Notes: generated by a model not told the origin, from the letters alone. Positions 8,391 to 16,232 are shown, numbered from the stretch's first letter. The stretch: DNA of 64,000 bases from Micromonospora_G sp044901685 (GCF_044901685.1 NZ_JBJDPS010000002.1:1029844-1093843), one strand, 5' to 3'. Made by a program: numbers and translations.

Positions 8391-8427
8391 CGTTGATCCG
8401 GGGGAGCGTCATTCCCCCGGATCAACG
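8391..8427. terminator. Bidirectional terminator hairpin
   Basis: A perfect 15-bp stem (8391-8405 with 8413-8427, arms beginning CGTTGATCCGGGGGA) and a seven-base loop. It lies between the converging small-motif gene and the S1-domain gene, so it can serve both. No T-tract is visible, as is usual in high-G+C actinobacteria. Confidence 0.8.
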
Positions 8428-8432
8428 TTCAC

Positions 8433-8642
8433 TCAGGCCGAGGCCAGGCTGAACCGCTGCTTCTCCGGGTCGATCGCGAGGATCCGGACCGAGACGCGGG
8501 TCCCGACCGGCCAGGACTCCTGGTACGCGAGACCCGTGAAGCCGTCGGACTCGACGAACGAACCGAACGGCACCTGCTGGGTCACCACACCCTCGACCAC
8601 GTCACCGACCTGGTGCCGGGCGAGAAATTCCTGCCAGCTCAT
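8433..8642 (-). CDS. Small S1-domain RNA-binding protein
   Basis: A 69-residue protein made almost entirely of one S1/OB-fold domain: VGDVVEGVVTQQVPFGSFVE, GFTGLAYQES, VSVRILAIDPEKQRFSLA. S1 domains bind single-stranded RNA. The start is the ATG at 8642 because GGAGGTGA, a full match to the 16S rRNA tail, ends five bases before it; a GTG at 8651 lies inside that site. Small stand-alone S1 proteins of this kind are common in actinobacteria, with no agreed role. The strong ribosome site suggests high expression. Confidence 0.88.
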   Translation of the reverse strand: MSWQEFLARHQVGDVVEGVVTQQVPFGSFVESDGFTGLAYQESWPVGTRVSVRILAIDPEKQRFSLASA

Positions 8643-8651
8643 AGTTGTCAC

Positions 8652-9061
8652 CTCCCTTCCGTCACGAGTGGCCGTGCTGGGGCACTGCTCGTAACGAAGG
8701 GCGGGCCTCTCGCCCGCGCGGTGGTCAAGCGACAGCCGGGTAACCGTCCTGTGCGCGGCGCGTGGCCGACCCGGCAGTCATGCCCTGATCCTAACGGGCG
8801 CGGCGGGACGTACGGAAGCGGGCGGTCGTACGGGTCGGGTCAGCGGGCCCTGCGTGCGTCGGCCAGAGCGTCGATTTTGTTTCCTCACCACCGCCGGGCG
8901 TAACCGCTTCAGACGGTAGGGGTTTCCACAGCAGAGTGTCACTAGCGGAAGCGCTCGGATTCGTCGGCAGGCGAACCCGACCGGGCGTGACCGCGGCGCC
9001 GCTCCGGCTTCCCCGCCCGGCGTGCGGGGCGGCCCCCGCCAACGACGAGAGGGAGAGTGCG
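8652..9061. other. Intergenic region before the XRE/small-motif unit
   Basis: Roughly 400 bases with no supportable gene. A short T/A-rich patch near 8875-8885 (GATTTTGTTTCC) and GGTAGGGGTTTCCACAGC near 8915 are the only low-G+C spots and could hold promoter elements for the unit on the right. No clear -35/-10 pair or operator was found. Confidence 0.35.
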
Positions 9062-9274
9062 ATGTCCAACGGAGAACGCGAACCGGAGACAACGATGGAT
9101 TCGGATGCCCCGTCGGTCGCACCGGTGGAGACGACGCCGGACCTGCCTTCCGTGCCGGATAATCGCAAACGGGCTCGAAACGGTGGCCGATTCGACGACC
9201 CGTCAGCTCCCGCGCCGCTGGAATTCTTCTCGATCGGAGTGTCGGGCCGCATCCGGCGCAACCCCACCGCCTGA
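9062..9274 (+). CDS. Small protein with C-terminal IGVSGR-x-RR-x-PTA motif (coupled copy)
   Basis: A 70-residue protein of unknown family. GAGGGAG about six bases before the ATG is a good ribosome site. The N-terminal 50 residues are acidic and proline-rich (EREPETTMDSDAPSVAPVE) and probably unstructured. The last 15 residues, FSIGVSGRIRRNPTA, match the end of the protein encoded at 8088-8285. Its TGA stop overlaps by one base the ATG of the XRE regulator (TGATG), so translation of the two is almost certainly coupled and their amounts matched. No secretion signal is present. Possible roles are a peptide ligand of the regulator, an anti- or co-regulator, or a precursor of a processed peptide. 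The sequence alone does not decide. Confidence 0.82.
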   Translation: MSNGEREPETTMDSDAPSVAPVETTPDLPSVPDNRKRARNGGRFDDPSAPAPLEFFSIGVSGRIRRNPTA

Positions 9275-10503
9275 TGGACGAGCTGCCGATCGGCCGCCGG
9301 GTGGCGTACTGGCGGGGCCAGCGGAAGATGTCGCAGCAGGTGTTCGCCGACCGGATCGGCCGTTCCAAGAGCTGGGTCGACAAGATCGAGCGGGGTGACC
9401 GACGGCTGGACAAGTTCTCGCTGCTCTACCAGATCGCGGTCGTGCTCCAGATCGACGTGGCGATGCTGCTCAATCGCGATCCGGAGCGGGGGTCGAGCCC
9501 GACCGGCAGTTATGACCAGCGCGAGCTGGACGATCTCCGTGCCGCCCTGGAGCGCTGCGCACCGGCTGCCTATCTGGGCCGCGCCAGTGGCGCCGGCCCG
9601 GCGTTGCCCGAGTTGGCCCGGTCGATCAACCACGCCTGGTTGACCTACCAGTACGCCCGCTACGGCGTACTGACCAGGGCGTTGCCCGGCCTGCTGCGGG
9701 ACGCGCAGACGGCGGACGCGTTCCACCGGGGGGACGCCGGACGGCAGGCCGCCAACCTGCTCGGGCAGGTGCTCCAGATCGCCTCGTCGGCGCTGCGCAA
9801 GCTCGGCGACCACGAGTCGGCCCGGCTCGCCGCGGACCGCTCGATCGCGGTCGCGCTGCGCGCCGAGGACGAGCTGTTGGCCGGCGTGGCGACGAGCAGG
9901 ATGGCGAACGCCCTGTTGGCGACCGGTCGGGCACGGGCCGCGTTCGAGGCGAACATGGTGATGGCGCAGCGGCTCGCCCCGAGCGACCCGACCACCACCG
10001 ACCCGGCCCGGCTCTCGGTGTACGGATCGATGCTGTTGCAGGCCGCGATGGCAGCCGCCCGGCTCGGCGACAACCCCGGCGTACGCGAGTTGCTGCGCGA
10101 GGCCGAGGTGGCGGCGACCGCCCTCGGGGCGGACCGGAACGAGTACTGGACCAGTTTCGGTCCCACCAACGTGCAGTTGCACCGGGCCGCGGCGGCGATC
10201 GAGCTGGGGGAGGGGCGGGAGGCGGTCGCCATCCACGAGCACCAGCTCGACCACCGCCGGCTCGCCGGACTGCTGCCCGAGCGGCGGGCGCACCACCTGC
10301 TCGACATCGCCCGGGGTTACCTGCTCGTCGGTGAGACCGGCTCGGCCGGGGAAGCGTTGGTCGAGGCCGACCGGGTGGCGCCCTGGGAGATCCGGGGACG
10401 ACCGGTGGCGCACGAGTTGATGGCCGACATCCTGCGGCGTACGAAGGGGGCGGCGCCCGCGCTGGTCGCCGACCTGGCGACGCACATGGGCGCCCGAGTG
10501 TGA
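9274..10503 (+). CDS. XRE-family regulator with TPR-like C-terminal domain
   Basis: A 409-residue protein. Residues 5-62 are an XRE helix-turn-helix (VAYWRGQRKMSQQVFADRIG, then RSKSWVDKIERGDRRLDKFS). Residues 100-400 are an all-helical array with TPR-like periodicity (for example RKLGDHESARLAADRSIAVA, and LLATGRARAAFEANMVMAQR). This layout is shared with peptide-sensing RRNPP regulators of Firmicutes and with many orphan regulators in Streptomyces and relatives. The start overlaps the stop of the upstream small protein, so the two form one unit. The target genes are not evident; the flanking genes are transcribed toward it or from separate promoters. Whether the small protein is its ligand is inference. 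Confidence 0.88.
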   Translation: MDELPIGRRVAYWRGQRKMSQQVFADRIGRSKSWVDKIERGDRRLDKFSLLYQIAVVLQIDVAMLLNRDPERGSSPTGSYDQRELDDLRAALERCAPAAYLGRASGAGPALPELARSINHAWLTYQYARYGVLTRALPGLLRDAQTADAFHRGDAGRQAANLLGQVLQIASSALRKLGDHESARLAADRSIAVALRAEDELLAGVATSRMANALLATGRARAAFEANMVMAQRLAPSDPTTTDPARLSVYGSMLLQAAMAAARLGDNPGVRELLREAEVAATALGADRNEYWTSFGPTNVQLHRAAAAIELGEGREAVAIHEHQLDHRRLAGLLPERRAHHLLDIARGYLLVGETGSAGEALVEADRVAPWEIRGRPVAHELMADILRRTKGAAPALVADLATHMGARV

Positions 10504-10626
10504 GCGGGGAACCCAGGGAGCGGGCGGCAGGTGAGGCGGTGATGATCCACGCGCCGTTGGCTGTCGCACGGACCGCTGTCACGACAGCCGCGAGCGCGAC
10601 GATCTCCCGAGGGGAGGCAGTGGGGG

Positions 10627-11379
10627 TCAGGGGTGGGTGGAGTGGGTCAGCCAGTTCTCGAATCGGGTGGCACCGAGGTGGGCCTTGCCGCGCGGGTTCA
10701 GGGACTGGTCGTCGATCGTGGTGCCGAAGTAGCGGGCACTGTCGTCCGTGGTCACCTCGTGGCTGTCGCCGGTCGCGCTCAGCACCCGGCGGGCGGCGTC
10801 GTCCATCGGGATCTGCTCCGGGCCGGCGATCTCGACGATGCCGTTCGTCGGCGGTTCGAGGGTGAGGTCGGTCAGCGCGGCGGAGACGTCCTCGGCGGCG
10901 ATCGGCTGGAACAGGGCGTGCGGCAGCCGGATCGTGTCGCCGTCCATGCTGGTCAGAGCGATGGCCTTGACGAACTCGAAGAACTGGGTCGCCCGGACGA
11001 TCGTGTACGGCACCGGGCTCGCCTTGATCAGCTCCTCCTGGGCCACCTTCGCCCGGAGGTAGCCGCTCTCCGGCAACTCGTCCGCGCCGACGACCGAGAG
11101 GGCGACGTGGTGTCCCACCCCGGCGGCGGCCTCGGCGGCGAGCAGGTTTGTCCCGGAGGTACGGAAGAAGTCCAGCACCGCCTCGTCCTCGAACGAGGGC
11201 GAGTTGGCCACGTCGACGACGACCTGGGCGCCGTCGAGGACCTCGGCCAGACCTTCGCCGGTGAGGGTGTTGACGCCGGAGGAGGGCGACGCCGCGACCG
11301 CCTCGTGACCCCGTGCCCGCAGGTTCTCCACCAGCCTGCTGCCGATCAGTCCGCTGCCGCCGATAACCACGATCTTCAT
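10627..11379 (-). CDS. NmrA-like NAD(P)-binding protein
   Basis: A 250-residue Rossmann protein of the atypical SDR/NmrA group. The nucleotide loop is KIVVIGGSGLIGSRLVENL at the N-terminus; the usual Tyr-x-x-x-Lys pair is only loosely kept as GYLRAKVAQEEL. Members act as NAD(P)H-dependent reductases, isomerases or redox sensors. The ATG at 11379 is preceded by AAGGAGAG. Its promoter (TTGACT, 19 bases, TAGTAT) encloses one copy of a 21-bp palindrome shared with the divergent Rrf2 gene, so the Rrf2 protein probably represses both. The substrate is unknown. Confidence 0.88.
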   Translation of the reverse strand: MKIVVIGGSGLIGSRLVENLRARGHEAVAASPSSGVNTLTGEGLAEVLDGAQVVVDVANSPSFEDEAVLDFFRTSGTNLLAAEAAAGVGHHVALSVVGADELPESGYLRAKVAQEELIKASPVPYTIVRATQFFEFVKAIALTSMDGDTIRLPHALFQPIAAEDVSAALTDLTLEPPTNGIVEIAGPEQIPMDDAARRVLSATGDSHEVTTDDSARYFGTTIDDQSLNPRGKAHLGATRFENWLTHSTHP

Positions 11380-11427
11380 GATCGGTCTCTCCTTCGTCAC
11401 CCGCCGCCAGCGGGCGATCGTCTGGAA

Positions 11428-11475
11428 CTCGGATAACTTCTGTCCGAGATACTACTCGGACAACTTCTGTCCGAG
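11428..11475. promoter_or_regulatory. Two 21-bp palindromic operators (Rrf2 candidate)
   Basis: Box 1 (11428-11448) and box 2 (11455-11475) share CTCGGA-y-AACTTCT-GTCCGAG. Box 2 is a perfect 7+7 inverted repeat with a seven-base centre; box 1 differs from it by one base. They lie 27 bases centre to centre, between the NmrA-like and Rrf2 start codons. Box 2 fills the spacer of the leftward promoter and overlaps the -35 area of the rightward one. Confidence 0.85.
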
Positions 11476-11479
11476 TCAA
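11449..11479 (-). promoter_or_regulatory. Promoter of the NmrA-like gene
   Basis: On the minus strand TTGACT (11479-11474) and TAGTAT (11454-11449) are 19 bases apart, with operator box 2 exactly between them. Transcription would start near 11442. Confidence 0.65.
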
Positions 11480-11480
11480 G

Positions 11481-11486
11481 TAGGAT
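11481..11486 (+). promoter_or_regulatory. -10 box of the Rrf2 gene (leaderless)
   Basis: TAGGAT ends six bases before the ATG at 11493, so the transcript is predicted to begin at the start codon. The -35 region would lie in operator box 2. Confidence 0.6.
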
Positions 11487-11492
11487 GGGGTG

Positions 11493-11981
11493 ATGAAGAT
11501 GTCAGGCGGGGTCGAGTGGGCGTTGCACTGTTGCGTGGTGCTGACCGCCGCCGACCAGCCGGTGCCCGCCGCGCGGCTGGCCGAGCTGCACGACGTCTCG
11601 GCCAGTTACCTGGCCAAGCAGCTACAGGGGCTTTCCCGCGCCGGTCTGGTGCAATCCATTCAGGGGCAGTCGGGCGGCTACCTGCTCACCCGGGCACCGG
11701 AGCTGATCACCGTGCTCGACGTGGTCGAGGCGGTGGACGGCACCCGCCCCGCGTTTGTCTGCACCGAGATCCGGCAGCGGGGACCACTGGCGGTCCCGGC
11801 CGAGGCGTGTGTCGTACCGTGCGCGATTTCTCGCGCGATGACCGCCGCCGACGCCGCCTGGCGCGGTGCGCTGCGCGCCGTGACGATCGCCGACCTCGCG
11901 CACGACGTCAGCGTCGACTACGACTCCGACCCCTTCGCCGTGATCCGTCCCTGGCTCGGGGCGGCGGAGAGGACCGCCTGA
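11493..11981 (+). CDS. Rrf2-family transcriptional regulator
   Basis: A 162-residue protein with the Rrf2 winged helix at residues 5-80 (GVEWALHCCVVLTAADQ, LAELHDVSASYLAKQLQGLS, SIQGQSGGYLLTRAP). Three cysteines follow the recognition wing: one in AFVCTEI and two in EACVVPCAI. Their spacing differs from the C-x5-C-x5-C of IscR/NsrR, so a [2Fe-2S] cluster is possible but not assured; a thiol switch is the alternative. The ATG at 11493 fits the -10 box; a GTG and another ATG are adjacent. It is divergent from the NmrA-like gene with two palindromes between them, suggesting autorepression and redox-linked control of the NmrA-like protein. Confidence 0.9.
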   Translation: MKMSGGVEWALHCCVVLTAADQPVPAARLAELHDVSASYLAKQLQGLSRAGLVQSIQGQSGGYLLTRAPELITVLDVVEAVDGTRPAFVCTEIRQRGPLAVPAEACVVPCAISRAMTAADAAWRGALRAVTIADLAHDVSVDYDSDPFAVIRPWLGAAERTA

Positions 11982-12000
11982 CCGTTGTCCGCCGCGTGCC

Positions 12001-12453
12001 TCAGCCGCCCCCCGGCCGGAGAAAGAGGGTCACCCACTCGCGTGAGGTGATCCGCCAGCCGTCGTCCGTACGCCGGAACCGGTCGTGGTCCTCGCCGACG
12101 GTCCAGGGCAGCGTCCTGCCCGGCCCCTCGCCCTCGTCCATGAACACGGTGAGGATCGTGGCGCCGACCGCCCGGTCGTCGCCATCGGTGACGAAGCGCA
12201 TGTTGCCGCAGACGTGACGGATGCGTTGGCGCGGATTGTCGGCGTCGTACGCCTCTCCCCACTGCCGGATGGCGTCGTGCCCGCTCAGCGTCGAGCTGCC
12301 GAGGTTCAGCTCGCCCTCCGGGGTGAACAACTCGTAGAGCGTGCCCGCCTTGCCGAGGTCGACCCGCCAGGCGGCTTCGGTCACCAACCGGGTCAGCGCC
12401 AGGTGGTCGGGGTCGCTGACGAAGCGCCCGCCCAGTGGTCCGACGGCCTTCAC
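12001..12453 (-). CDS. SnoaL-like / NTF2-fold protein
   Basis: A 150-residue protein with the NTF2-like fold: a helix at the N-terminus (HLALTRLVTEAAWRVDLGK), LYELFTPEGELNLG, and a C-terminal sheet ending in GWRITSREWVTLFLRP. Members are small ligand-binding proteins, isomerases, dehydratases or hydroxylases. Its ATG overlaps the stop of the upstream 4,6-dehydratase gene by four bases (ATGA), so the two are translated together. That link to a sugar-nucleotide enzyme is unusual. A role in the same sugar pathway is possible, but no catalytic residues can be assigned. Confidence 0.8.
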   Translation of the reverse strand: MKAVGPLGGRFVSDPDHLALTRLVTEAAWRVDLGKAGTLYELFTPEGELNLGSSTLSGHDAIRQWGEAYDADNPRQRIRHVCGNMRFVTDGDDRAVGATILTVFMDEGEGPGRTLPWTVGEDHDRFRRTDDGWRITSREWVTLFLRPGGG

Positions 12454-14357
12454 TTCGGTGGCGTGGGGATGGTGACCGCGTGGTCGTCCCTGGTGTTCGG
12501 GACCAACAGGACCGGTGGATCGAAGCTGGCCGGCTGCTCGCAGAGCCAGGCCAACCGGTCGATCACCTTGGCCGGGTCGTCGAACGGGTCCAGCGCGCTC
12601 GCCTCGATCGGGTCCAGCGCCGGTACGGTCACGTGCGAGATCAGCGGGTGCAGCGGGCGGAGGTCCGGTTCCCCGCTGCCGAGCAGGTCCTCGTGCAGCT
12701 TCTCGCCCGGTCGCAGACCGGTGTAGACGATCTGGTGGGAGCCGGGGGCCTGGGCGGCGAGCTGCCGGGCGATGTCGTCGATGCGTACCGGGTCGCCCAT
12801 GTCCAGCACCAGCGCCTCCCCGTCCCGGCCGATCGCGGCGGCCTGGAGGACCAGTTGCACCGCCTCCTGCACGGTCATCAGGTAGCGGGTCACCTCAGGG
12901 TCGGTGACGGTGATCGGCAGTCCGGCGTCGATCTGGGCCTGGAACGCGGTCACCACCGACCCCCGACTGCTCAGTACGTTGCCGAAACGCACGCTGAGGA
13001 AGGTGCCGTCGGTGGCGGCGGCGGTGTGCGCGGTCAGCCGTTCGGTGATCCGCTTCGAGTAGCCGAGCACGCTGATCGGGTTCGCCGCCTTGTCGGTGGA
13101 GATGTTGACGAACCGGGCCACGTCGCGGCAGGCGCTGAGCACCGACAGGGTGCCCCACACGTTGGTCTTGATCGCCTCGCCGGGGTGGCGTTGCAGCAGC
13201 GTGAGGTGCTTGAGCGCGGCGGCGTGAAAGACGATGTCCGGCTTGCGGTCGGCGACCACCCGGGCGATGCCCTCGGCGTCGCGGATGTCGGCGAGGATGA
13301 GCTCCGGCCCGTCGAGCAGGGCCCGCCCGGTCAGCGAGAGCTGCAACGCGTGCAGCGCCGACTCGTCCCGGTCGAGCATCATCAGCTCGCCCGGGTTGGC
13401 CCGCATGATCTGCCGGCAGAGTTCGGAGCCGATCGAACCGCCGGCACCGGTGACCAGCACCCGTCGGCCGGTCACCTCGGCGCCCCGGGTGCCGAGGTCG
13501 GCGACGGCGTGCGGGCGTCCCAACAGGTCGGTGATCTTCAGGTCGCGTACGTCCGCGACGCTGATCCGGTGGTCGACGAGTTCGCGTACCGGGGGGAGGA
13601 CCTTGAACTCGGCGCCGGTCTCCAGGGTGGCGGTGCGCACCTGGCGGATCAGTTCGGGTTCGGCGCTGGCGATGGCGAGGATCAGGGTGGTCGCCCCGGT
13701 CTGGGCGAGCGCCGCCGCGATCTCCCGGCGTCCGCCGAGCACCGGTACGCCGTCCAGGCGCAGGCGTCGCTTCTCCGGATCGTCGTCGAGCAGCCCGACC
13801 GGCAGGTACTTGCCCCGGGGATCGCTGACCATCGCCTTGAGCAGCGACTGTCCGGCCGAACCGAGTCCGAAGATCAGCACCGGTACGGCCGAGCCGGTGC
13901 TCGGCCGCAGCGAGCGGCTGCGCCGGTGCCGGTGCACCGAACGGACGGCGGCCATCAGCAGCAGCGCGATGGCCCCGCCGACCGGTGGCGTACTGGCCGG
14001 GACGGGGTGGGTGGCCAGCGGCAGCACGCCCATCACCAGCAGGAGGGCGGTGCCGGCGACCGCTACGGTCAGCGCGCGTGCCTCCAACCGGCTGCCGAGC
14101 GGGTGCCGACCCTGGTAGTGCCGGTGTACGGCGGTCAGGCAGGTGAAGACGGCGCTCGCGATCAGGCCGGCGACCAGCACCCGGGCCAGTACCTGGCCGC
14201 TGAGTTCGAACTCGAACCGGGTCCAGGCGGCGGTGAGGAACCCGCCGATCCAGGCGATCGTGTCGACCGCGAGCAGGGCGGCGGTACGGCGACGGGCCCC
14301 CGGCCGACGGTGGACCGTACGGGCATGCGTCGTCGGGGGGGCTGCGGCGAATGGCAT
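12450..14357 (-). CDS. Membrane-bound nucleotide-sugar 4,6-dehydratase (FlaA1/WbpM/CapD type)
   Basis: A 635-residue protein. Residues 25-140 contain about four membrane helices; residues 155-260 are a CoA-binding-like Rossmann domain (VLIFGLGSAGQSLLKAM); residues 298-600 are the extended SDR catalytic domain (VLVTGAGGSIGSELCRQI, then ISTDKAANPISVLGYSKR). Family members convert UDP-GlcNAc or a similar nucleotide sugar to the 4-keto-6-deoxy form, the first step to bacillosamine, QuiNAc or FucNAc sugars. The ATG at 14357 follows GGGAG by seven bases. It lies at the left edge of the polysaccharide locus, facing away from the main operon; the locus also holds an aminotransferase and a GNAT that could complete an acetamido-dideoxy sugar. 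Confidence 0.92.
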   Translation of the reverse strand: MPFAAAPPTTHARTVHRRPGARRRTAALLAVDTIAWIGGFLTAAWTRFEFELSGQVLARVLVAGLIASAVFTCLTAVHRHYQGRHPLGSRLEARALTVAVAGTALLLVMGVLPLATHPVPASTPPVGGAIALLLMAAVRSVHRHRRSRSLRPSTGSAVPVLIFGLGSAGQSLLKAMVSDPRGKYLPVGLLDDDPEKRRLRLDGVPVLGGRREIAAALAQTGATTLILAIASAEPELIRQVRTATLETGAEFKVLPPVRELVDHRISVADVRDLKITDLLGRPHAVADLGTRGAEVTGRRVLVTGAGGSIGSELCRQIMRANPGELMMLDRDESALHALQLSLTGRALLDGPELILADIRDAEGIARVVADRKPDIVFHAAALKHLTLLQRHPGEAIKTNVWGTLSVLSACRDVARFVNISTDKAANPISVLGYSKRITERLTAHTAAATDGTFLSVRFGNVLSSRGSVVTAFQAQIDAGLPITVTDPEVTRYLMTVQEAVQLVLQAAAIGRDGEALVLDMGDPVRIDDIARQLAAQAPGSHQIVYTGLRPGEKLHEDLLGSGEPDLRPLHPLISHVTVPALDPIEASALDPFDDPAKVIDRLAWLCEQPASFDPPVLLVPNTRDDHAVTIPTPPK

Positions 14358-14574
14358 GGGATGGCTCCCTGATCCGTTTCTCGTCGGCCTCGCCCCGGCG
14401 TCGCGGGAGCGGGTGGCTGCTGTCAGGTAACCAACTCTTAGTCGCTCTTTTCGCTTTAGGTGGACTGTTTCACTTTATTTGTGTGCTCAGGCTTTTTGCG
14501 TGACTCCCCGCTGCCGCCGTCGTTGACGACAGAGGACCTGTCCCGGCTGGTGGGAAGGGGCGGAGGAGGACGAG
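14358..14574. other. Divergent control region of the polysaccharide locus
   Basis: About 215 bases between the 4,6-dehydratase and nucleotidyltransferase genes. The section 14425-14500 is strikingly A+T-rich for this genome (for example CTCTTTTCGCTTTAGG and TTTCACTTTATTTGTGTG). It must carry the promoters for both directions, but no clear -35/-10 pair or palindrome could be fixed. Confidence 0.5.
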
Positions 14575-15303
14575 ATGCACGTGGTGATCATGGCTGGCGG
14601 TAAGGGAGTCCGCCTGCGCCCGTACACCACCTCGCTGCCGAAACCGTTGGTCCCGATCGGCGACAGCTACGCCATCCTGGAAATCGTCCTGCACCAGTTG
14701 GCGAGTTACGGCTTCACCCACGTGACGCTCGCGATCAACCACCTCGGTGCGTTGATCCGCGCCTTTGTCGGTGACGGTTCCCGCTACGGCCTGCACGTGG
14801 AGTACGTGGAGGAGCGGGTGCCGCTCTCCACCGTCGGCCCGCTCTTCGGGCTGCGGGACCGGCTGCCCGAGCACTTCCTGGTGATGAACGGCGACATTCT
14901 CACCGACCTCAACTACGCCGACCTGCTGATGGCGCACACCGAATCCGGCGCCCCGCTGACCGTGGCGACCTTCCGCCGCAGCGTCAAGATCGATTTTGGG
15001 GTGCTGGTCACCCGGGGCGAGCGGGTGGTCGAGTTCACCGAGAAGCCGACCCTCGACTACGAGGTCAGCATGGGTGTCTACGGGCTGTCCCGGAGCACCG
15101 TCGCGGCCTACCCGGACGGGCTGTCGTTCGGCTTCGACCAGCTCATGATCGACCTGCTCGACCAGGGGCGGCAGCCGGCCAACTACCCGTTCGACGGCTA
15201 CTGGCTCGACATCGGCCGCCCCGAGGACTACGACGAGGCGAACCGTACGTTCGACGAACTCCGGCCGACCCTGCTCCCCCTCGGGGTACGGGAGGCGGTG
15301 TGA
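14575..15303 (+). CDS. Sugar-1-phosphate nucleotidyltransferase
   Basis: A 242-residue enzyme that joins a sugar 1-phosphate to an NTP. The signature MAGGKGVRLRPYTTSLPKPL is at the N-terminus, the metal-binding Asp in FLVMNGDILTDL, and FTEKP further on. At this length it lacks the left-handed helix acyltransferase or regulatory domain. GGAGGAGG just upstream of the ATG is a strong ribosome site. It starts a rightward run of four genes with four-base overlaps or short gaps. Base and sugar specificity are not clear; glucose-1-P thymidylyl- or mannose-1-P guanylyl-type activities are possible. Confidence 0.92.
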   Translation: MHVVIMAGGKGVRLRPYTTSLPKPLVPIGDSYAILEIVLHQLASYGFTHVTLAINHLGALIRAFVGDGSRYGLHVEYVEERVPLSTVGPLFGLRDRLPEHFLVMNGDILTDLNYADLLMAHTESGAPLTVATFRRSVKIDFGVLVTRGERVVEFTEKPTLDYEVSMGVYGLSRSTVAAYPDGLSFGFDQLMIDLLDQGRQPANYPFDGYWLDIGRPEDYDEANRTFDELRPTLLPLGVREAV

Positions 15304-16232
15304 GCCGGGTGCTGCTCTTCGGCGCGTCCGGCTTCGTCGGCTCGCGGGTACGCGCCGTACTCGAACCCGACAGCGAGTTGGTCTGTCCGGGACGGGCCGA
15401 CTGCGACCTGCTCACCACCGAGGTGGCCGAACTGACCGAACTGGTCCACGCGGCCCGACCGGACGCGGTGGTCAACTGCACCGGTCAGCTCACCGGCGGC
15501 GGGTACGCGATGGTCCGCGCGCACACCCTGGTCACCGCGAAACTGGTCGAGGCGGTCGCGGCCGGCGCACCGCGGGCCCGGCTGGTCCGACTCGGCTCGG
15601 CCGGCGAGTACGGCACGGTTCCGTTCGGCGTCCCGATCGCCGAGGACGAACCCGCCGCGCCGGTCAGCGAGTACGGGCTCAGCCACCTCGCCGCCACCCA
15701 ACTGGTCGCACTGGCCCGCGCCACCGGGCGGGTCGACGCCGTGGTGCTGCGGGTGTTCAACCCGATCGGCCCCGGACTCTCCACCGAGAACGTGCTCGGC
15801 CGCGCGGCGGCGCTGCTGCTGGCCGCCCGGGAGAGCGGCGTACCGGAGATCGGGTTGGGGCCACTGGGCGCGTACCGGGACTTCGTCGACGTACGCGACG
15901 TGGCGTTCGCGGTCCGGGCGGTCCTGCACGCGCCCGACTCACCGCACCTGGTCTTCAACATCTCCAGCGGGCACGCGGTCGCCACCCGGCACGCCGTCCG
16001 GTTGCTCGCCCGCGCCGCCGAGTTCGCCGGCAACGTACGCGAGGAGGCCCCCAACCCGGCGGCTTCCCGGACCGCGAACGTGCCCTGGATGTGCGGCGAC
16101 AACAGCCTCGCGCTGCGGGTGCTCGGCTGGAGCCCCGCCTACGACCTGCTCGACTCGGTCCGGGACCTGTGGGACGCGGCGGTTGCCCCGGTCCCGGCCC
16201 GGACGCCGCTGGCCAGTGGGGCACGCGCCTGA
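15300..16232 (+). CDS. NAD-dependent sugar epimerase/dehydratase
   Basis: A 310-residue extended SDR. The nucleotide loop is VLLFGASGFVGSRVRA. The usual catalytic pair is seen as YGLSHLAA, where the Lys of Tyr-x-x-x-Lys is replaced by Ala, which is odd; a Ser-rich LGSAGEYG precedes it. The missing Lys may mean reduced activity or a non-standard reaction. The GTG start overlaps the nucleotidyltransferase stop (GTGA). It probably remodels the sugar nucleotide made by that enzyme. Confidence 0.85.
   Translation: MSRVLLFGASGFVGSRVRAVLEPDSELVCPGRADCDLLTTEVAELTELVHAARPDAVVNCTGQLTGGGYAMVRAHTLVTAKLVEAVAAGAPRARLVRLGSAGEYGTVPFGVPIAEDEPAAPVSEYGLSHLAATQLVALARATGRVDAVVLRVFNPIGPGLSTENVLGRAAALLLAARESGVPEIGLGPLGAYRDFVDVRDVAFAVRAVLHAPDSPHLVFNISSGHAVATRHAVRLLARAAEFAGNVREEAPNPAASRTANVPWMCGDNSLALRVLGWSPAYDLLDSVRDLWDAAVAPVPARTPLASGARA

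Noticed and set aside
8936..8965. GGAAGCGCTCGG as a further LacI box
   Set aside because: Only the AGCGCT core is shared; the outer GGAAAG and CTTTCC half sites are missing and no sugar gene is near.
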